DNA from: Russula earlei
Taxonomy: Eukaryota; Basidiomycota; Agaricomycetes; Russulales; Russulaceae
Assembly (NCBI GenBank): GCA_025769875.1
Contig: JAGFNK010000247.1
Location: 1-64,000, forward strand
DNA: 64,000 bases
Reading direction: 5' to 3'
The notes beneath the pieces were generated by a model. The model worked only from the letters and a program-made list of their open reading frames with translations, ran no database searches and was not told where the DNA came from. Numbering within the stretch: the stretch's first letter is position 1; each line of letters starts with the position of its first letter. Both the position numbers and the translations under genes were made by a program. Shown one piece after another: positions 44,651 to 57,104 of this stretch.

Positions 44651-45176
44651 ATGCGCTCCACCGCCTTGACCACACTCTTCCTCGCACTCTTCGCCCTTTT
44701 TGCCAGTGTGTCCACTTCGCCGAAGTCTAGACAAACACCATTTTCTAACCTTCTTATTTCTCAGCTGTCGCATATGCTGGACCCGTTACGCCTCGAGAAG
44801 CGCCAAGTAAGAGACAATTAGTATGCACGTATGAGGGTTGCAGGTACGGCGATGTGGTGAGTGCGGTCGTTTTTCATTAAGAGTGTCATTGTTTGACAGG
44901 AGATTAACTTTGTAGTCTACCCCATCGTCGACGGGTTCGCTCAATCCCGATGCAATAATAGACGGCATCATGGCCACACTCCTCAATCTTAAAATAGCGT
45001 TTGATGGCAATCAACCTCAGCCCCCGCAGGCGCCGGCAGCCGCATATGAGTTATCATCTACTTCGACGATGCCCACAGCTTCTGCGGTACCAACTGGTAC
45101 GTCTCAGCCTGAACCCACCACAATCAGGTGGTTTACGGAGATTGCCATCCCTTCTTCCGCTCCTACAGGGATTTGA
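44651..45176 (+). CDS. Small secreted protein B with Lys-Arg processing site
   Basis: Three exons, 44651-44705, 44765-44820 and 44916-45176, give 123 residues. The plan matches gene A: signal peptide (MRSTALTTLFLALFALFATV, then AYAGPV), a short propeptide ending SKRQ, an intron right after it, and a Ser/Thr/Pro-rich mature chain with a small helix (LNPDAIIDGIMATLLNLKIAF). Intron positions and phases in the signal-peptide region are the same as in gene A, supporting a tandem duplication followed by strong divergence. Role unknown; small secreted, dibasic-processed proteins in fungi include effectors and pheromone-like peptides, but no pheromone CaaX end is present. The last intron could be split into two, giving a tiny extra exon. 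Confidence 0.6.
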
Positions 45177-45789
45177 TTCACTTCCGCCACCTTCCACGTC
45201 GCTCCTCTTTCTTGGAACGCCTCTTTTCTCGGCTCCATGTGGGAGTTACCGTCTTCAGGGTTTCTATTGCACGTTGAAAACTCCTTCGCATTCTTGTCGA
45301 TCATTTCTTATTTGTCTCCACTCGGACTCGGCCCGCCCACATGCATCATCTATGTTTATAAACAATCGTTGTAGAAGTACCAGTGCTTATCTGCGCTCCT
45401 TTTGTGGTGGAATTTAACCTCCGGTATCTGCGCGAGTTTTGTTTAGGGCCCGACGACATTGCCAATCGCTTGTACATTCCGATGACGTTCAGGACTGGGA
45501 CGCCTCCCAAGTATTTCGACAATCATCAAGATTAAGCAAAGACGACGATGAGGGGTACATTCTTCTGCACCCACGGTCGCAAACTGTGTGAACTGTGAAG
45601 CCCTGATTTGCTGGACGTCAACCGACCTGAATTTGTTCCTCGTCGTCCGGTGGTCGTAACTCTTTTTCCTGTGGCGTCTGGTCTGCTGTAAGACTAGACT
45701 AGGGAAGACCAGAAACAGGTACAGCCGGCCGGTCACGCCCGCGATGCCAGTGGGTGAGACTGGAATGTCCACGTCCTATAGCTGTTGAA
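45177..45789. other. Short intergenic region
   Basis: No gene supported. A minus-strand frame at 45443-45772 has no recognisable features. Confidence 0.4.
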
Positions 45790-47320
45790 ATGGCATCGTG
45801 GCTGTTCCCCCTCTTACTGCTCCGTACTTTTTCGCTGCCCATCATCTACGCGTTTCTTGTCATATCGTACATCACCATGATATTCTCCACTCTCGCTGTG
45901 CTGGTCACATCGCTGCGTCTCAGAAGATCGTCCGCGACGATCTCAATCACACCACAGGGGGATACCCTGTGTACCTCAAACTCATCGGCCCGCCGTGACT
46001 CCGAGCATCGGCGTGGCAACAGCGACAGATCCAAATTGGCGCGCCTCGGACGGTTCTGCGCAAGCGCCACAGGTCAATCCAGTTTGCTTTTATTTCCATG
46101 CCCTCATTCGAAGCAACTGACATGACATATGGTATCACGTTGCACCGGCAGGTGCCACCATCCGTCGGTTCGCCCCTGGCCGCACCTGCCGCCAGCCAGA
46201 AGCCAGCTCCACGGTGACCCAATCGATCGAACATGGATCACCCACCTGGGCCTTCCTGTCGCCCAACCCTGACAGCTCCCAGCGTCTGCGTCCGACGCGC
46301 CGTATCGAGTGCCATCCTTCGGCCATCAGCCCCGCGGTCGAGCCGCTCGGCGCTGCACAGCCAGTCGTGATGAATCCGCGGCCTTACTTTGTCCCGTCGA
46401 CGGCCTCCGCCTCTGAGATCCTGACCAACGTCGCCATTCAAGACTTGCTCGAAAACGAGGACGCGGGATTCTATGAGCTGTCTTGCCATCCCACCAGCAC
46501 CTCTACTCTCGCTTCCGTCTCGGATTCATGGGACTCGTTTGACTTCCTGGTCCCGTCTGCGTATGAGGACCATTCCGGTTCGGACTCGGATTTGGACCTG
46601 GAGCCCGTGGACGTAGAAGAGGGGCCTGTCAGTCCCGACGATTCTCCGCAGTCCGAGTCTGCGACCGAGTCCACAGGCTCAACCCCAACCTCTCGTTTTC
46701 CCGGTCTGGGGCACTCATCTGTACCTTCCTCCGCGAATATCAACAATACGAGGCGACTCTTCTCGCCGTCCGTCGTTGTAGTCGCGCTTTGGAATGCCCG
46801 CCCCGATTCTCCTCCAGGCGGCAACGATTGCGATGATGAGGAAGTCATTATGGTTCCTTCGGCGTCGTTTCCTCATCCCCATCGCCTCGCGACAATTATC
46901 GAAGAGGAGGAAGATCCCCCTAGCCCTGAAAGCGACGATGAAGATGAGGACGACACAAGTGACACTGAAACTATCCGCCCCTCGAGCGTTTTGGGCTGTC
47001 CCGGACTTCCAGTGGACATGGGAATGGACCAGCCAGCCTGGAGATACTGGCCAAAAGCGAATTTCCACGTGAGGCTAGTCCGCGCGTTCAGGCTGACCGC
47101 AGAATGTCAATCTAGACGTGCCAACCTGGCCCGCGAGTCAATTTGCAAACTTGTTTCTCCTTCTCTGGTTTCAAAGTTTTGGTTATGGACACTAGCTGAG
47201 CTCATGGACTCTTTAACCTTGTTTGGCATCGGACGATCCATCGCTGTCTTTCTTTTCCTCTTTACAGGTTCCACGGGCGTGGGTTGGCGACATGTGATCC
47301 TTTTGTTGTGGGAGAGGTAA
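45790..47320 (+). CDS. Hypothetical membrane protein with acidic Ser/Asp-rich region
   Basis: Two exons, 45790-46072 and 46152-47320, give 483 residues. The N-terminus has two closely spaced hydrophobic segments (SWLFPLLLLRTF, then IIYAFLVISYITMIFSTLAVLV) followed by a basic stretch. The middle is strongly acidic and Ser-rich, including SGSDSDLDLEPVDVEEG and ESDDEDEDDTSDTET, typical of disordered, phosphorylated regions. A last hydrophobic segment (LFGIGRSIAVFLFLF) lies near the C-terminus. The intron was placed because it makes the two frames continuous (GTCAAT...GGCAG). I do not recognise a family. Additional 3' exons after 47270 cannot be excluded. Confidence 0.5.
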
Positions 47321-48671
47321 GGAGAAACCATATTGTCTTGTCCCTTTGTGTCCATGTTGACGACCAAGTCAGGCGCGAAGTCCTAGTTGAGGTGCTCGCT
47401 TGCGGTCCTTTCGGCCGGGAACGTGAGCTAGCCTTCCTCTGGGCAGGTCGCGCAGCATTTGGCGTTTCCGGTATCGGTGAGTCTCTTGGGCTTCAATGTC
47501 TTGCCTAGAGCTGACAGGTGCACCCCTAAGTGGCTTGTGATCAGACGCTGGTCCTCGGCCGGACTTGCAGCTGGTTATCTTGTCATGATGGCGGACGCCA
47601 CTCGGTGGGACTTGGGACTTCTACGGTCTACCTTGTCTGCAAGTATCGGTACGTCATTACTCTCAACAGGAGATTCTGAGAGTTAATGTCTTGTATCACA
47701 GCGCTCGTGTGGGTGTGTCGTTGGGGTGGTTTCGGCCAACCATTCTGGTGATGCTTCTACGGGGGTCTGCGTCGCGCTCAGTTGTCCAAGGATAAGTAAG
47801 TCACAATGTGTTGCTCTTGACGAACACGTGCCTTACTGAACTCATTGACAAAGCTCGTGGCCTCCAACACAACCCAGTGGTCTGCCTGTGCTCGTCTCCC
47901 GGCTGATTTCAAGTTGTTATTGTCTTGTATCATATTTCGCATGGACTGTCTATCGCTATCTTTACCCATATTTCTGCTCTACGATATTTAAATGGAGTTA
48001 CCGAGACTGGCCTCATGAGCGCCCTTAGAATCTGAGCGACGGGCACTATTTTTGGATCAGCCTGAGGGAGACTGAGGATCCGCGTCGCTGTCTGACGGAA
48101 ACGCTCATCCATCGCTTCGGAGTCATGAGTTCACCAGATATGGGGTACCTCGGAGTGATTGATACATTACTGCGACCATGACACTCACCCCGTATATGAG
48201 TAGATCGCTGACTTCGGAAGGGTGTCGAAGGGGGCCCCTAATTAATACCCTCGATCCAACCACACACTGAGACTATATTGGGTCATTTCTAGTACACTCT
48301 AGTTCATTCTAGGTGTTTCTAGTAGGATGTAGTTTTCCTGATGAGTCCTCATTCCGCCCTCAGTCCGCGGTAGTCATACCATTCCTACACCCATCATATT
48401 CATATTCACTAACATCTGTTACACTTGTGCTGGTTCCCTCGCCTGGCCCACGGTCCTGGACCAATTCTGAACCCCTTCCCCATGTGGTGCAACCGCTGGC
48501 AGCGGTGGCGGACGACGGACGGACGGGACCGAGAGTTGTAATGCACACCCTCGTTTTCGTTTTCTATTTTCCCTCATTAAAAATACACAAGACAGAGGTT
48601 ATATTAGTACTACACATTCCTTTACCCTCATTTAAGCCAATAGTTATCATCCTTCAGGTTAGCTAACTACC
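47321..48671. other. Intergenic region before the retroelement nest
   Basis: No confident gene; possible extra 3' exons of the preceding gene at about 47375-47475. From 48560 to 48671 the sequence resembles the LTR debris near 4390-4480 (TACACAAGAC...GTACAACATTCCTTTA), so the Gypsy element seems to have landed next to older LTR remains. Confidence 0.4.
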
Positions 48672-48961
48672 TGATACCGTGTGCCCAGCAGGGCGTAAAG
48701 GAAAGAACCACGTATGGTAAAATTTCGAACTTTCCAGTCATGCGTAGTAGCCACTTGTCTTTTCCTCCCACGCGTCAATCCTTCTCCCGAGTTCCCCTCA
48801 ATTCTCGCAGGTTCCAGCTCTTGAATGTACCATTAAGTTCTCGGTATTCCAGCAGGTATATAAATCATATGAAGGGCTCACTAAGAGTCCAAGTTGAATC
48901 TCCTGTCTAGCTACCAGACAATTGATTCCTTTCCTCTCATTAACTGCCTGACTACCAGTTA
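48672..48961 (+). repeat. 5' LTR of the Gypsy chromovirus
   Basis: About 290 bp beginning TGATACCG, matching 61134-61423 over the whole length with about 18 differences, nearly all transitions. A TATATAAA box is at about 48858. The Copia element is inserted at its 3' border, so the Gypsy internal region resumes at 53766. Confidence 0.8.
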
Positions 48962-48965
48962 ACTC

Positions 48966-49225
48966 TGGTGAGAAAAGGGCCAGGGACGGGAATGGAATGG
49001 TAGAAAACGCTTCAATTGTGTGGGCCCACGCGAGGGCCGTAGTTAAATCACAAGTACGCTACGGGCTTGGTAATCATACACGGAAGTATATACTATAAGT
49101 AGTTTTTTATGATTTTATGTATGACGTCGTATGAGATCATAACAAAACGGAATGTACATATTCATCGCGGATACAATATATACGTGAGCGCGTGAAACAT
49201 ATAACGAAAACATACATTTACATCA
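48966..49225 (-). repeat. 3' LTR of the Copia element
   Basis: 260 bp, TGGTGAG...TTACATCA on the plus strand. It differs from the partner at 53506-53765 at four sites, all transitions. A purine-rich tract (GCGGGGGTG on the minus strand) lies immediately inside it. Confidence 0.9.
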
Positions 49226-52200
49226 CACCCCCGCACGCGCGATACAGACCAAGAGTTTGGGTGTGGATCTTTACCTTCCATTTAGGTAAAGCTTTTGTTA
49301 AGATGTCCGCGGGCATGTCCTCCGTTGGGCAGTACTTCAAGTCCACGGTTTTGGCAGCTACGACTTGACAAATAAAATGATATCGCAAATCGATATGTTT
49401 TGTGCGTGCGCGATAGTTATCGTCTTCAGCGAGTTTCAAAGCAGGTTGGTTGTCGCAATATAAAATGATAGAGCTGGATAGGGAGGGGAATAGTTCGTTG
49501 ATAAGTTTGCGAAGCCAAATGGCTTCTTTTGCTGCGTGCGTAGCTGCTACGTATTCTGCTTCAGCCGTGGAGAGTGTTACAAGTTCCTGTTTCTTCGAAG
49601 CCCAAGATATTGTACCTCCATCAATAAGGAACGCGTATCCGGAGATAGCGTGTCGATGTTCTTGGGAGGCACCGTTGGCGTCCGTATATCCGATGAGATC
49701 ATGTCTTTCGTTGCCATAGGTTAATTTCATTTGTTTAGTGTCGATAAGATAGCGGAAAATCCGCTTTACTGCTTCCCAGTGTGTTATACCCGGATTGTCG
49801 AGAAATTGGGAAAGTGATGAAACAGCGAAAGCTATGTCCGGGCGTGTCGCAACGGCAAGATACATTAGGCTACCTATGGCTTCGTGATAAGGTGTTTTCT
49901 GCATGTGGGCGATCTTGTCTGGCGATGAAGGTGCGTCCGTCTTCGAATATATTGCGCCGGGGACCATAGGAGTACCATATGGCTTTGCATTGGTGAATGC
50001 GAATCGCACCAAGATGGTGTCGATGTATAATGATTGGGAAAGAGATATAGTTCGCGCTGCGCGATTGCGAGTAACTTTGATGCCCAGTAGCCAATGGACT
50101 GGCCCTAGATCCGTCAGCGTGTAACAGGAATTGATCTTCTCTTTGTACTGCCTAATCAGTGTTTGTGAACTGCCCGTTAGAATGCAGTCGTCAACGTGGA
50201 CTGCAAGGATGAGCGTGTGTTCTCCTACACGCGCTATAAAGACTCCTGAATTGGCTTCGGTGATACTGAAGCCGATGTTAACGAGGGCGTGTGTGAGCGT
50301 ATCATACCATTTACGCCCGGCTTGTTTTAAGCCGTAAAGAGATTTTTTTAATTGCTTCACGGTGTTTGAATTGTCGTCATAACCCGGGGGAGATTGCATG
50401 TAGATTTCTTCATTAGCATCCAGTTCTCCATTTAGGTAGGCTCCGTTGAAATCGAAACTTTCGATATCCCAGTCGAGCCGCGCGGCGATCGCCAATATGA
50501 TGCGAAAGCTTGTTAATTTAGCAACCGGAGAAAAGGTGATAAAATAGTCCACCCCGTATATTTGTGTGAAGCTGCGGGCAACGAGCAGTGCTTTGTATTT
50601 GAGTATGGTTCCATCTGCCTTTCTTTTAATGCGATAAACCCACTTTGAACTGATAATATTTTTGTTGTGTGGGCATGGTACAACTTCCCAGGTGCCGGCC
50701 GCCTCGAGAGTTGACAGCTCCCGATCCATTGCCTCTTTCCATTGAGGCCAATCGGAGCGGGATCGCGCTTCCGCGTATGACTTCGGATTGCTGTTGATCT
50801 CGATCGGTGGAATTGAATTTGTGTCAGTAAACTCTGTGGCAACAAGGTAATGGGCATATTCGGTATTAGTGCCCTCTGCTGTACCCTCTCCTGCGGCTAT
50901 TTGCCGCATAATATATGATGGTTTTGGCACGCGTTCAGATCGACACGTCGGTTGTATGAATTGTGCAAGTTTCTGTGCTCTCTTTTTCGGTACCGGCGTG
51001 GTTACAGGAGTGCGCACAGGCACAAGTTCCTGTTCGACTTCTTCTTCTTCATCGTCAGTTTGAGGTGCTAATGTGACCGGTGTAAGAGGTGATGGTGGTA
51101 ACAGAGTTGACGTCGGTGAAATGGGGAGAGGGGATGATGGTGCTGTAAATGTTGGTGAGTGTGGCCTAGGTGAAGCCTTTATGACGTGCGATGTGCGTAA
51201 TGGAGTAGTGAGTATTGGAATGGTAGGCCCCACTTCAATTGTGGGGAATCTCACGTCGCGCTCGATGGAGATCTTTTTTTGTGTTGGCCAATATATGCAA
51301 TGGGCGTGGGTACTGTCGGTATCATAACCAACCCATCGCGCTTGTATAGCGCGTGCGTCCAATTTGGGTTGTTTCTTGAGGTGAACCCAAATAATTTGTC
51401 CCCACTCCGGAACGTCTTTCAAGTTAGGTTTCTCATTGTATAGCCTCTCATATGGGGTTACGTTGCCAATGGCGCATGTGGACGTGCGATTCTTCAGCCA
51501 AACAGCATGTCTGATAGCTTCGCCCCACATATTCTTGGGCAACTGGGCTTGGTGCAGCATGGCGCGTATGCGTTCGACTAGGCGGCGGTTGAGCGACTCT
51601 GCTACGCCATTGTGTTGGGGCGTGTCAGCGGTTGTGAGGCGTCACTCAGTACCTTGGTTTCTCAAGAAGTCAGTGAATTCATTACTGAGGAACTCACCGC
51701 CGCGGTCAGATCTAAGGCGTTTGATACAAACGCCTTGTTGTGTTTGCGCCCATGCTGCAAATGCCTTGTATGCCTTGAATGTTGCGCTTTTGGTACGTAG
51801 GGCTTCTATGTTAGTCCACTGAGTATGGTCGTCAGTGAAGGTCACATAATATTTTCGGCCACCAAGGCTCTGGACAGGTGAAGCTCCCCATAGGTCTGTA
51901 TGCACCTCATCTCCGAATGCCTGGGCCAGAGGTGCTTGCCGCTCCTTGTGGATAACCTTGCGCGTGGATTTTGCATGCTCACAAGAGTCGCAAATAAATG
52001 GAATAGTTGGGTCGTCCACCAAGTGAATGCCCGTAATAGCATTGGCGCGAATGAGGGTGCGGATGGTAGTCGGGGAGATGTGACCAAGTCTCCTGTGGAG
52101 TGTGAGAAGGTTTTCGGAAATTTCCGATGTGGTCGCAGCCATACTGTGTTCGACTTTGAATAGGCCATTCGCTCCTGATGGTATCTTCCCCACAATATAC

Positions 52201-53435
52201 CCGTCGCTCCCTCGTTTGATATCGCAGAAGTCGCCCAAAAATTTGACTGAGTAGCCAGCTTTCAAAATTTGACTGATGGATACAACTGTCACTCCGATAT
52301 CTGGCGCGTGAAGAGTATCGCGCAATAGCACTTTTGTCGACTTTGTGCCGTTCGGGACATCGATCTGAAGATCTCCTTTGCCAATGGCGTAGAAGGTTCG
52401 CTTATCAGCAGCGATAATAGGATGAGGGGCGATTTTCTGGTAAGTGATACATTTGTCTTGAAAAGGCAACATATGGCGCGTAGCTCCTGAGTCATAGAGC
52501 TCGGTTGTCTGGCCGTTCAGTTTGGCTCTGGGGACCACTTCTGCAATATCAGTTTCGTCTGCCAGTTCTATAGCAGCCCACGCTTCGGTCTCCACTGGCT
52601 CAGCTGAAACGGCAGTGTCGTTTGGCCCGGCGTCGGATTTCTTCCGCCCACCGTCCTTCCCTGCACGCTGTCTCGGTCCTTGCCCCTCCTTACCGCCTCC
52701 TTTTGCCCAACAATCGGACTTCATATGCCCTTTTTTATGGCAATTGAAACACTTGATATCGCGTTTCTTCCCCTTTTTCTTTTGGGCATCGGCAGTAAAG
52801 GCCTCTTCTTGGGCCTTGGAATTGGCATCTAGGGTACGTTGATCAAACTCGTCAGTAATCAGTTTGATGATTGTGTCAGCAGTAATTGTATGTCCACCAA
52901 TATGGGCAGAGGTGGCGATAGCGTTGCGTGAAGACTGATAAGAAGAGGGCAGTGATCCCATCAAAATCGCTGCATATTCATTGTCAGGTATGGTTTTTCC
53001 CATAGATCCGAGTTGCTCTCGGAGGTCGGCCACCTTCTCTAGGTGCGTCCGAATGTTGTCTTCTTCTCCGCAATGCATTGATTGTAGTCACTGCTTCAGG
53101 TCGACTATTATTGTTTGGGTGTGTGTCTCAAATAACGCTTTGAGTGCGTCCCACACTTCTTTAGCGTTTATTTTGTTTCTGATTTGCGTGAAGACGCTGT
53201 TGGGGATTGATGCCCCTATTAATTGTTTTACTGTGGCATTGTCCATATCCCATCGGGCTTGCGGCGTCAAGTGGCCCACGTTGCCAATAGCAATGTATGC
53301 AGCCGAGACGCTGACTTTGGTAAGGTGTTCTGTCAGCCCTCGAGATTGGAAAGTCCACATCATGCGGTCGCGGTAAGTGACCCAATTACTGCCATCGCTG
53401 GCTAACTTTTCAATAGGGACTTTGAGGTCGTCCAT
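49218..53435 (-). pseudogene. Copia Gag-Pol polyprotein with two TGA stops
   Basis: One frame runs from the Met at 53435 to a TAA at 49218, interrupted by TGA at 53088-53090 and 51642-51644. Both sit where family alignments expect Arg, consistent with CGA-to-TGA change. The order is Copia type: Gag, a CCHC knuckle (CFNCHKKGHMKSDC), protease (LYDSGATRHM), the pre-integrase His/Cys region (LHRRLGHIS...FICDSCEHAKS), integrase with HTDLWG, DDHT and RSDRGGEF, then reverse transcriptase with FNGAYLNGEL, SLYGLKQAGRKWY and HVDDCILTG, and RNase H with CDNQPALKLAED and TKHIDLRYHF. Otherwise the chain looks full length. The ORF ends 8 bp inside the 3' LTR. It could be mobilised in trans or be recently silenced. 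Confidence 0.9.
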
Positions 53436-53505
53436 TGTGGTTGTTACAAGTGAATGAATGTAGTCTTTTTGGTTTGGTCAATGGCAACAGTCAGGGCCCA
53501 TAACC

Positions 53506-53765
53506 TGGTGAGAAAAGGGCCAGGGACGGGAATGGAATGGTAGAAAATGCTTCAATTGTGTGGGCCCACGCGAGGGCCGTAGTTAAATCACAAGTACGCT
53601 ACGGGCTTGGTAATCGTACACGGAAGTATATACTATAAGTAGTTTTTTATGATTTTATGTATGACGTCGTATGAGATCATAACAAAACGGAACGTACATA
53701 TTCATCGCGGATACAATATATACGTGAGCACGTGAAACATATAACGAAAACATACATTTACATCA
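53506..53765 (-). repeat. 5' LTR of the Copia element
   Basis: 260 bp, 98.5% identical to 48966-49225. As the element reads on the minus strand, this is the promoter LTR. Confidence 0.9.
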
Positions 53766-53919
53766 AACTCTACCATCAAACACTCAACGGATCTAATCAA
53801 TCATTGTCAGACCCGATGGCGGTGACATTAGATTCAACTTCTTTTCATCACGGCTTCATCACGCAGGGAATGAGTTTACCTGCCAGAGCAGAATAGGCTC
53901 ACTGTACTGTTCAACACAC

Positions 53920-55660
53920 GAACGTATTGGGTTGGACCCAAAGAGAACAAACAAACACTAGGCTGTTACATCACTCATCCATCAGGAGGATGAATATTCG
54001 ACGATCTCACAGTACCAGTCTACTACAGAGCAGACACTTGGTACAAAATATTCCAAGACAAAAGCGGCAGGCGCTACCTTGGAGAAGAACGAGAGGATTT
54101 GAATCGCTACAACCTTGACACATGAGACAATCTTGACGAAACAAAAGCTGAAGAAAATACAGATGACAAGCATTCAGAACCAGCTAGCACAGAAACTATT
54201 GAAGAGGGAAACCAATACCGCCCAAAATATACGAAACGTGCCCATCCCCGACAACCTCAGACCAGACACTGTCAGATCGAACGACGATGACACCCTCACC
54301 CCCACTGTATTCTTCCCCAGCAACCTACCCTTATCAGTGCTTCCCCATCAGAGAGCAAATGCCATGGCCACAACTACGACCACTACCACAACCACTCAAC
54401 CAACAACAACTGTCACAGCCGTGACGTTGACCGTCGCCGCAACATTGACCACAGCTGGGAGAGCAAACACCACCACACCAAATGATACATACCAAGCTCT
54501 TAGAAATGCTTTGCGACGAAGCGGAGGCCATCCTTCAGGATCTGGAGGACCAGGAGCTCCAGGTGGTCCAGGTGGCCCAGGAGGCCCTGGAGGATATGGT
54601 CCGAACGCTAACCTACCTCAAGATCCTGATACCACAACCAGCACCAGGCGATACCAAAACCCTTGGAAGTCTTCCTGTTCCATTTGAAGGCGACCAAACC
54701 AAGGCAGACCTGTTTATTCGAGAACTAACTGACTATCTCCGTGCCAATTGAACTGTCACTGGCATGAACTCCACCATTTGACAAGTTGCACTGGCCTTAA
54801 CTCTCATAAAAGGACCAGAAACCGACAACTGGGCTAGAAGCATAGGAACATGGATCAATACTCTTGGTCCACAAGATGACATTCCAGCAGTGTGGGAGCA
54901 ATTCCTACATGAATTTCAGCAACAATTCCAAGATACTGGATGAGCACAACACGCAGCCAGGAAGATTTCAGATCTATGACTCAGAAACAATGAAGTTGAT
55001 CAATACATAGCAGCATTTGAAATACTCGCTCATGAAGCCGGCTACCAGCTCAGAGAAGATTCTGTGACCCATCTCTTTATGAGGGGACTACCACAGAACA
55101 TCCTCAATACCATATTAACTTCGCAAAATATGAACTCCTACGACGACATCAAACAATACGCAGTCGAAATAGTCAAGGGAAAACAATTGCTAGCCAATCT
55201 GTTGGAAAAAAACAACACTTTCAGACGCATGCCCTTCATCCCAAGAGGAGGGTTCCCCTACTGTGGAAACCAACAATATCAACAACGAAATACCTTCAAC
55301 CCAGGAGGACGCGGAATGTTCCAATCGTTCCAACAGGGATACAATTCGTCGAATGCCCCCAGGTCTATGGCTAACCAACAGGTACCCATGGACATCGATA
55401 GGATGCGAGCACCCCCATTCCGAAACCAGAGAAACTTCAGAGGACAAGTTGCACAACTTGGCAACCAAAACAACTGTCACCAAAATAACAACAATTGTTT
55501 TGAGTGTGGCCAAATAGGCCACTTCGTGCATGACTGCCCATGACACAAGCAGAATATTAACCTCATCAACTGGGATGACGCGTCTACCATAGTAGAAACA
55601 CCCCATCCCACTCACTCTCACTCGTCTTCTTCTCCTGAAGATTGAATTGCAGCTGCAAGG
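53920..55660 (+). pseudogene. Gypsy Gag (degenerate)
   Basis: Fragments of one Gag can be followed through stops and at least one frameshift: an N-terminal segment (TYWVGPKENKQTLGCYITHP, then VPVYYRADTWYKIFQDKSG), a Pro/Gly/Thr-rich linker with GGPGGPGGPGG (54550-54600), a capsid-like region (LPVPFEGDQTKADLFI, NWARSIGTWINTL, VDQYIAAFEILAHEAGY, FMRGLPQNIL), a Gln/Asn/Gly-rich stretch, and a CCHC knuckle (CFECGQIGHFVHDCP). Stops at 54749, 54779, 54941, 54977, 55541 and 55643 are all TGA at expected Arg (CGA) codons. Confidence 0.8.
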
Positions 55661-56554
55661 GCCACATTGGAGGCACTATCAGATCAAGATAAAGATGCGC
55701 TGGCCGCTCAACTCAGAGTCTCATCGGATTTTCCCTCTCCCTAATCTGTTCAGCCTGGATTAGGAGCTTTGACAAGAATGTATATATGTCTAACAGAAAG
55801 TCAATGACAGTCAGAGTATATCTCCATTCTTATCAAAAGAGGGCTGAGACGATCACACTACTGGATTCCGGAGCCACAGAAAACTTTCAAACTTGAAATA
55901 TGCCCAATGGCTCCACCTTCCAATAAAGAAGCTGGATCAACCAAGGAAGTTATTAAACGTCAATGGAACTCCCAACAAAACAGGAGCACTACAACACTAC
56001 ACAGACCTAGACATCAGGACGGGACCTAAAACCATCAGGATGAGGTTCTTCCTATCAGATTTGGGAGAAAACAAAATGATCTTAGGATATCCATGGTTCA
56101 CGGCAAACCAACCAAGGATTGATTGGGCAAGAGGATGGATCGATGCATCTCATCTACCAATCATCGCCAAAACACCCGATGCTACAAAGGCTCAATTTTT
56201 ACCCAGAGGAAAAGAAACCTCGGAACTATATATCAGATGACTTATCCTTCCACCTGATACCACCAACCATGCCGACATACCTGAAAAATACCAATGACAT
56301 AGCCAGGTGTTTTCTGAAGAAGCGGCGCAATGATTCCCAGAACCAAGGATATGGGATCATGCTATTCAATTAAAACCTGGAGCACCCAGTTCCCTACCTG
56401 GAAAGATATACCCATTAACACAAAATGAACAGGAAGAACTGAAGAAATTCGTCAAGGAACACCTACAGAAAGGATACATACGACTGTCCAAATCCCCTTA
56501 CACCACTCCATTCTTCTTTATTAAAAAGAAGGATGGGAAGCTACAACCTGTACA

Positions 56555-57104
56555 TGTTAAGATCTGACAGATCTTAGTACCGACTCTTCTTGTGAAAGAG
56601 TTGCTTGATATAGTTCAAGCACTAGACTTCGAACCCTTTGATATTATCTCAGGAAGATTGAATGTAGAAAAGAGAGGGGCCTCTTTCAGGTAGAGTCTGC
56701 ACTATAATTTGTTTTAGATCGTTTGACAAGATGATTGTCTTGTGAAAAGTGTAAGTCGAGCGTAAGGCTCGACTTCTTGGTACTACAGACTATTTATACG
56801 ATATCTCGATAACTACTGATCCGATTCGTATGAAACTCGGGGTGTACATAGCTGAGAACCAGTAGTATCCAAATACAGAAAGCGCAATTCAGAATGTTAG
56901 AAATGACTCACGCGTGAGTCATTCTTTCCTAGCAATCAGTAAGCAATCAGTAAGCAATCAGTAAGCAATCAGTAAGCAATCAGTAAGCGATCAGTAAGCC
57001 AATCAGTAAGCCATCACTAAGCCAGATTGATAAGCGGGCACATGAGCAATCACAGATGAGTCAGCAGAACAGACGACAGTTCGAGAGTCAAGAGAATCTT
57101 AACA
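56555..57104. mobile_element. Solo LTR inserted in the Gypsy reverse transcriptase
   Basis: A 550-bp insert with TGTTAAGATC...GAATCTTAACA ends and a perfect 5-bp target duplication GTACA (56550-56554, 57105-57109). Removing insert and duplication joins LQPV to DYRKLNEW in the same frame (555 bp removed). It carries an 11-bp tandem repeat near its 3' end. The parent element is not in the window. Confidence 0.95.
56931..57022 (+). repeat. 11-bp tandem repeat (CAATCAGTAAG)n
   Basis: About eight units of CAATCAGTAAG and close variants, inside the solo LTR. Such arrays in LTRs often vary in copy number between insertions. Confidence 0.8.

Larger units (their letters stand above)
48966..53765 (-). 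mobile_element. Young Ty1/Copia retrotransposon inserted in the Gypsy 5' LTR
   Basis: A 4.8-kb element with 260-bp LTRs, flanked by a perfect 5-bp target duplication AACTC (48961-48965 and 53766-53770). The internal region starts, on the minus strand, with GGTTATGGGCCC, complementary to the anticodon arm of initiator tRNA-Met apart from one base. This suggests half-tRNA priming like that of Drosophila copia. A single-frame Gag-Pol of about 1,406 codons is interrupted by only two TGA codons. Confidence 0.95.

Noticed and set aside
17800..47320. A biosynthetic gene cluster among the central genes
   Set aside because: No polyketide synthase, NRPS, terpene synthase or P450; the genes are unrelated housekeeping functions.
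56931..57022. 11-bp repeats as a CRISPR array
   Set aside because: Repeats are contiguous without spacers and lie inside an LTR.
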